Part shown: positions 61,303 to 64,000 of the stretch, one piece after another
Layout of the letters: each line of letters begins with the position of its first letter
How positions within the stretch are numbered: the first letter of the stretch is position 1
Source: DATARH01 sp963705325
GTDB taxonomy: Bacteria; Pseudomonadota; Alphaproteobacteria; ATCC43930; CGMCC-115725
Length of the DNA: 64,000 nt
Assembly: GCA_963705325.1 (NCBI GenBank)
Contig: OY970069.1
Coordinates: forward strand, 1,178,001-1,242,000
Direction: 5' to 3'
Translations under genes and position numbers: made by a program
Notes under the pieces: model-generated
Told to the model about the DNA's origin: nothing
The model's database searches: none
What the model saw: only the letters and a program-made list of their open reading frames with translations

Positions 61303-61469
61303 TCGTCGTCGGTGATGAGCCCGCCGCCGGCCGGATATTTGCCATGCTTGTGGCGGGCGCGCTCATGCTTGGGTGACTGGCTGTACCACGAGGCCCATGC
61401 CAGCACCGCGCCGAGAGTCGTAAATACCCCGATGATCAGCGCCAACACTGCGATTTGCCCGTAAGTCAT
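61299..61469 (-). CDS. Small membrane protein
   Basis: A 56-residue protein with one helix (GQIAVLALIIGVFTTLGAVLAWASW) and a basic then acidic tail (KHERARHKHGKY, ITDDD). Start ATG 61469. It is convergent with rlmN (4-base overlap). Unknown function. Confidence 0.65.
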   Translation of the reverse strand: MTYGQIAVLALIIGVFTTLGAVLAWASWYSQSPKHERARHKHGKYPAGGGLITDDD

Positions 61470-61556
61470 GGTTCTACTCCGATCTAACCGACCGGAGCTA
61501 ACCCTCAATGGGCCCTTGCCTCCTTGATTTAGATCAATAATCGTGGGAGCGGCGGT

Positions 61557-61904
61557 TCAACGCTTTTTCCACACAAACGTATAGGCGCAGGAGGGTGGTC
61601 CACCACCCGCAGTGAGGTTGCCTGCTGCATCGATGTTTCCCTCAAAGCGTGAGCTGCCCTTTGTGTGCATCACGACATGGCCATTCGCGTCAACCGTGCC
61701 AGTGAAAAAGCCGGTCGCCGAGCTCACCGCGCCGTTCGCTATTGTCAGCGGTCCCGGGGTTTGCGCCGCCTCGCAGTGGCTGTTGTTCACGGTTCCCGAC
61801 ACCCCGACATAAGTGCCGCTATAGGCAGCTTGCGCCAGGGCGGCGCCTGATAGGGCGATCGACATTGCCGAGGCCATCAGGCTTGTGCGAAACAGCGTGC
61901 GCAT
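61557..61904 (-). CDS. Small secreted hypothetical protein
   Basis: A 115-residue protein with a signal peptide (SLMASAMSIALSGAALAQA) and a beta-rich mature part with two Cys (SHCEAAQ and PSCAYTF) that likely form a disulfide. Start ATG 61904 with the argG gene divergent from it by 76 bases. No family recognised. Confidence 0.65.
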   Translation of the reverse strand: MRTLFRTSLMASAMSIALSGAALAQAAYSGTYVGVSGTVNNSHCEAAQTPGPLTIANGAVSSATGFFTGTVDANGHVVMHTKGSSRFEGNIDAAGNLTAGGGPPSCAYTFVWKKR

Positions 61905-61980
61905 CTGTCTTCTCCGAGCACTCCCGCGACGATGCGGGGGGTTTTGCCGGAAATTTAGAAGGTTTTGCAAAGGGAAAACA

Positions 61981-63207
61981 ATGGTTGATGCGATCAGGCC
62001 GGGTGCAGTGAATAAAGTGGTGCTGGCCTATTCGGGTGGGCTGGATACCTCGGTCATCTTGAAGTGGCTGCAGGAGACCTATCGCTGCGAGGTCGTCACC
62101 TTCACTGCCGATCTGGGCCAAGGCGAGGAGCTGGAGCCGGCGCGCAAGAAGGCCGAAATGTTCGGCGTGAAGGACATTTTCATTGACGATCTGCGCGAGG
62201 AGTTCGTCCGCGATTTTGTCTTTCCCATGTTCCGCGCTAACGCGCTCTACGAGGGCCAATATCTGCTGGGGACCTCGATCGCCCGGCCGCTGATCGCCAA
62301 ACGGCAGATCGAGATCGCCCGCCAGGTCGGCGCCGACGCCGTCGCCCACGGCGCCACCGGCAAGGGCAACGACCAAGTCCGCTTCGAACTTTCCTATTAC
62401 GCGCTGCAGCCCGACATCAAGGTGATCGCACCGTGGCGGGTGTGGGATCTGACCTCGCGCACCCGGCTCCTCGATTACGCCGAGAAACATCAGATTCCGA
62501 TCGCCAAGGACAAGCACGGTGAGGCGCCATTCTCGGTCGACGCCAACTTGCTGCATATCTCGGCCGAGGGAAAGGTGCTCGAAGACCCGTGGAGCGAGCC
62601 CGAGGAATACGTCTATAGCCGCACGCTCGCGCCGGAAATGGCACCCGATACGCCGGCCTATGCCGAGATCGATTTCTCCCGCGGCGATCCGATCGCGGTG
62701 GATGGGAAAACCCTGTCGCCGGCGGCGCTTCTGACGCGGCTCAACGAACTGGGCGGCGCGCATGGCATCGGCCGCCTCGATCTGGTCGAGAACCGCTTTG
62801 TCGGCATGAAGTCGCGCGGCGTCTATGAAACTCCCGGCGGCACCATCCTCCAAGCGGCGCATCGCGGCATCGAGAGCCTCTGCCTTGACCGCGGGGCGAT
62901 GCACCTCAAGGACGAGCTGATGCCGCGCTACGCGGAACTCATCTACAATGGCTTCTGGTTTTCGCCGGAGCGCGAAATGCTGCAGGCGCTGATCGACAAG
63001 AGCCAGGAGAAGGTCGACGGCCGCGTGCGGCTCAAGCTCTACAAGGGCTCGGTGTCGGTCGTCGGACGCCAGTCGCCCAACAGTCTCTACAGCCAGGCAC
63101 ACGTCACCTTCGAGGAGGACGCGGTCTACGACCAACGCGATGCGGAAGGCTTCATCAAGCTGAACGCGCTCAGGCTGCGGCTGGCGGCGCGGCGGGATCG
63201 CCGCTAG
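61981..63207 (+). CDS. argG: Argininosuccinate synthase
   Basis: A 408-residue enzyme joining citrulline and aspartate with ATP in arginine synthesis. The PP-loop is VVLAYSGGLDTSVILKWL (residues 13-30); YEGQYLLGTSIARPLIAK, HGATGKGNDQVRFEL and DPWSEPEEYVYSRT are family blocks. ATG 61981 has AAGGG 7 bases upstream. Length is standard. Confidence 0.97.
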   Translation: MVDAIRPGAVNKVVLAYSGGLDTSVILKWLQETYRCEVVTFTADLGQGEELEPARKKAEMFGVKDIFIDDLREEFVRDFVFPMFRANALYEGQYLLGTSIARPLIAKRQIEIARQVGADAVAHGATGKGNDQVRFELSYYALQPDIKVIAPWRVWDLTSRTRLLDYAEKHQIPIAKDKHGEAPFSVDANLLHISAEGKVLEDPWSEPEEYVYSRTLAPEMAPDTPAYAEIDFSRGDPIAVDGKTLSPAALLTRLNELGGAHGIGRLDLVENRFVGMKSRGVYETPGGTILQAAHRGIESLCLDRGAMHLKDELMPRYAELIYNGFWFSPEREMLQALIDKSQEKVDGRVRLKLYKGSVSVVGRQSPNSLYSQAHVTFEEDAVYDQRDAEGFIKLNALRLRLAARRDRR

Positions 63208-63512
63208 GGTTGTGAGCCGGCGATCAAGGGCCTCAGCCGCCGTATCAGCTCCGTCGGCCCGCCCGCGACAAACACAATCTTGTTCCGGCTCGTGGCGCCG
63301 GTGACGATGGACAAATCGCGGCGCGGAAGTCGCCATCGCTTGGCCAGCAAGCGGAGCAGGGCCTCGTTGGCTTGATTGTCGACCGGCGGCGCGGTCACGG
63401 CGACCCTGAGCCTTCCATTGGCGACGCCGTCGATCCGCTCCGCGCTCGCCCGCGGTGTCAGTCGCACCGCGACGCGGATACCGCCGACGGCCAAACTAAG
63501 GAATGAATCCAA
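63204..63512 (-). CDS. DUF167 / YggU-family protein
   Basis: A 102-residue protein of the DUF167 fold: IRVAVRLTPRASAERIDGVA, LRVAVTAPPVDNQANEALLRLLAKRW and IVTGATSRNKIVFV. It overlaps the end of argG by 4 bases and the yggT-like gene by 17, the usual yggT-yggU order. Function unsettled. Confidence 0.92.
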   Translation of the reverse strand: MDSFLSLAVGGIRVAVRLTPRASAERIDGVANGRLRVAVTAPPVDNQANEALLRLLAKRWRLPRRDLSIVTGATSRNKIVFVAGGPTELIRRLRPLIAGSQP

Positions 63513-63798
63513 GCAGGGTTGGCGCCAAATCCACCATGATCAGTATGTCGAGGAAATACAGAAGCAGCATCACTATCACTGGCGATATATCAAGGCCGCC
63601 GAAATTCGGTAGCATAGAGCGGATCGGCCGTAAGGCGGGCTCGGTGATCCGATAGAGAAAATCGCCGATAACGGAAACGGTCCGGTTGTAGCGGTTGATG
63701 ACGCCGAAGGCGAGCAGCCAGCTCAAAATCGCCTGCGCGATCAAGAGATAGATGTAAAGCCAGATAACGGCGTGGATCAACCATAATACAGCGTGCAT
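63496..63798 (-). CDS. YggT-family membrane protein
   Basis: A 100-residue membrane protein with two hydrophobic regions (VIWLYIYLLIAQAILSWLL and ISPVIVMLLLYFLDILIM) around the conserved RITEPALRPIRSMLPNFGGLDISP. YggT proteins are linked to cell division or osmotic functions. It overlaps the DUF167 gene. Confidence 0.92.
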   Translation of the reverse strand: MHAVLWLIHAVIWLYIYLLIAQAILSWLLAFGVINRYNRTVSVIGDFLYRITEPALRPIRSMLPNFGGLDISPVIVMLLLYFLDILIMVDLAPTLLGFIP

Positions 63799-63940
63799 TT
63801 GGGGCGACCGTTGAAGGCAAAGCGATGGTGACGGTAGCCGCCTGATAGGCTATCCGCAAGCGCGGTTGCCGTGCAACCTGAGAACGGGTTTCACCAATGA
63901 TTCCACGGCCAACGTCATCCTCGCATTGCCGGGGGTGTGC

Positions 63941-63969
63941 TTGACAGCCCGGCACCCCTTGCTCATAGT
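63941..63969 (+). promoter_or_regulatory. Probable sigma-70-type promoter at the right edge
   Basis: CTTGACA (TTGACA at 63941-63946) and CATAGT (63964-63969) are 17 bases apart, matching the alphaproteobacterial housekeeping pattern with a strong -35. The transcript would run off the window to an unseen gene. Confidence 0.55.
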
Positions 63970-64000
63970 CCGCCCTGCCCCAAAACGGGGCAACCGACCG

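Noticed and set aside
1..64000. CRISPR array
   Set aside because: No regularly spaced direct repeats were noticed on reading either strand, and no cas-like gene is present.

Overview
The window reads as one contiguous piece of a G+C-rich alphaproteobacterial chromosome. The family set supports this: Flp pilin, PAS_5 protein, IalB-like protein, ccmABCDE, IHF-like protein, YggT/DUF167 and ETF-ubiquinone oxidoreductase. A Rhodospirillales-like host is my inference from gene content and order; I could run no search. A tRNA-Gln(TTG) gene at 31.7 kb divides the window into two unlike halves.

Left of the tRNA (about 1-31.7 kb) the DNA is gene-poor and mosaic, with long intergenic stretches. It holds an alpha/beta hydrolase cut by the window edge, an MFS transporter, small regulators (XRE, zinc-ribbon), a lone Flp pilin, a sulfotransferase coupled to a small helical protein, an HMCES/YedK-type SRAP protein, a beta-barrel protein, a methyltransferase with a RidA-family protein, and a run of orphan solute-binding proteins around an alcohol dehydrogenase (20.5-26.5 kb). 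Near the tRNA are an orphan ParA-like ATPase with a membrane Sel1-like partner, and an IHF-beta-like protein. Mobile debris is plentiful. There is an intact IS481-type element with a perfect 7-bp target duplication, two unrelated phage terminase small-subunit fragments, and a frameshifted C-terminal piece of a BrxL/Lon-like protease. Three parS-like 16-mers are spread over 25 kb.

The most unusual content is a two-gene envelope cassette. A zinc-ribbon/transmembrane/OmpA-like protein overlaps a membrane-anchored 3D-type (double-psi barrel) protein. One copy is intact (3.9-5.7 kb). A second is a segmental duplicate of about 1.45 kb (18.15-19.59 kb) in which the 3D gene is cut off by a terminase fragment. 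A third, solitary 3D paralogue lies at 15.5 kb. I do not recognise this pairing as a described system.

Right of the tRNA (31.7-64 kb) the sequence is dense and mostly housekeeping. It contains a Sel1 protein, ispE, a TPR protein, ETF-QO, an atypical family-4-like uracil-DNA glycosylase, moaB, a pair of transferases facing a PA0069-type radical SAM protein, a CoA-transferase, an NMT1-like protein without a signal peptide, a GST, a universal stress protein, two divergent hybrid histidine kinases, a TadG-like protein, a Crp/Fnr regulator facing a porin, a PaaK-like ligase, ccmABCDE, GNAT, an IalB-like protein, rlmN, argG and the DUF167/YggT pair.

Three genes (24.9 kb solute-binding protein, brxL relic, uracil-DNA glycosylase) each need a single-base correction in a G or C run. 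That points either to decay or to residual homopolymer errors in the assembly.
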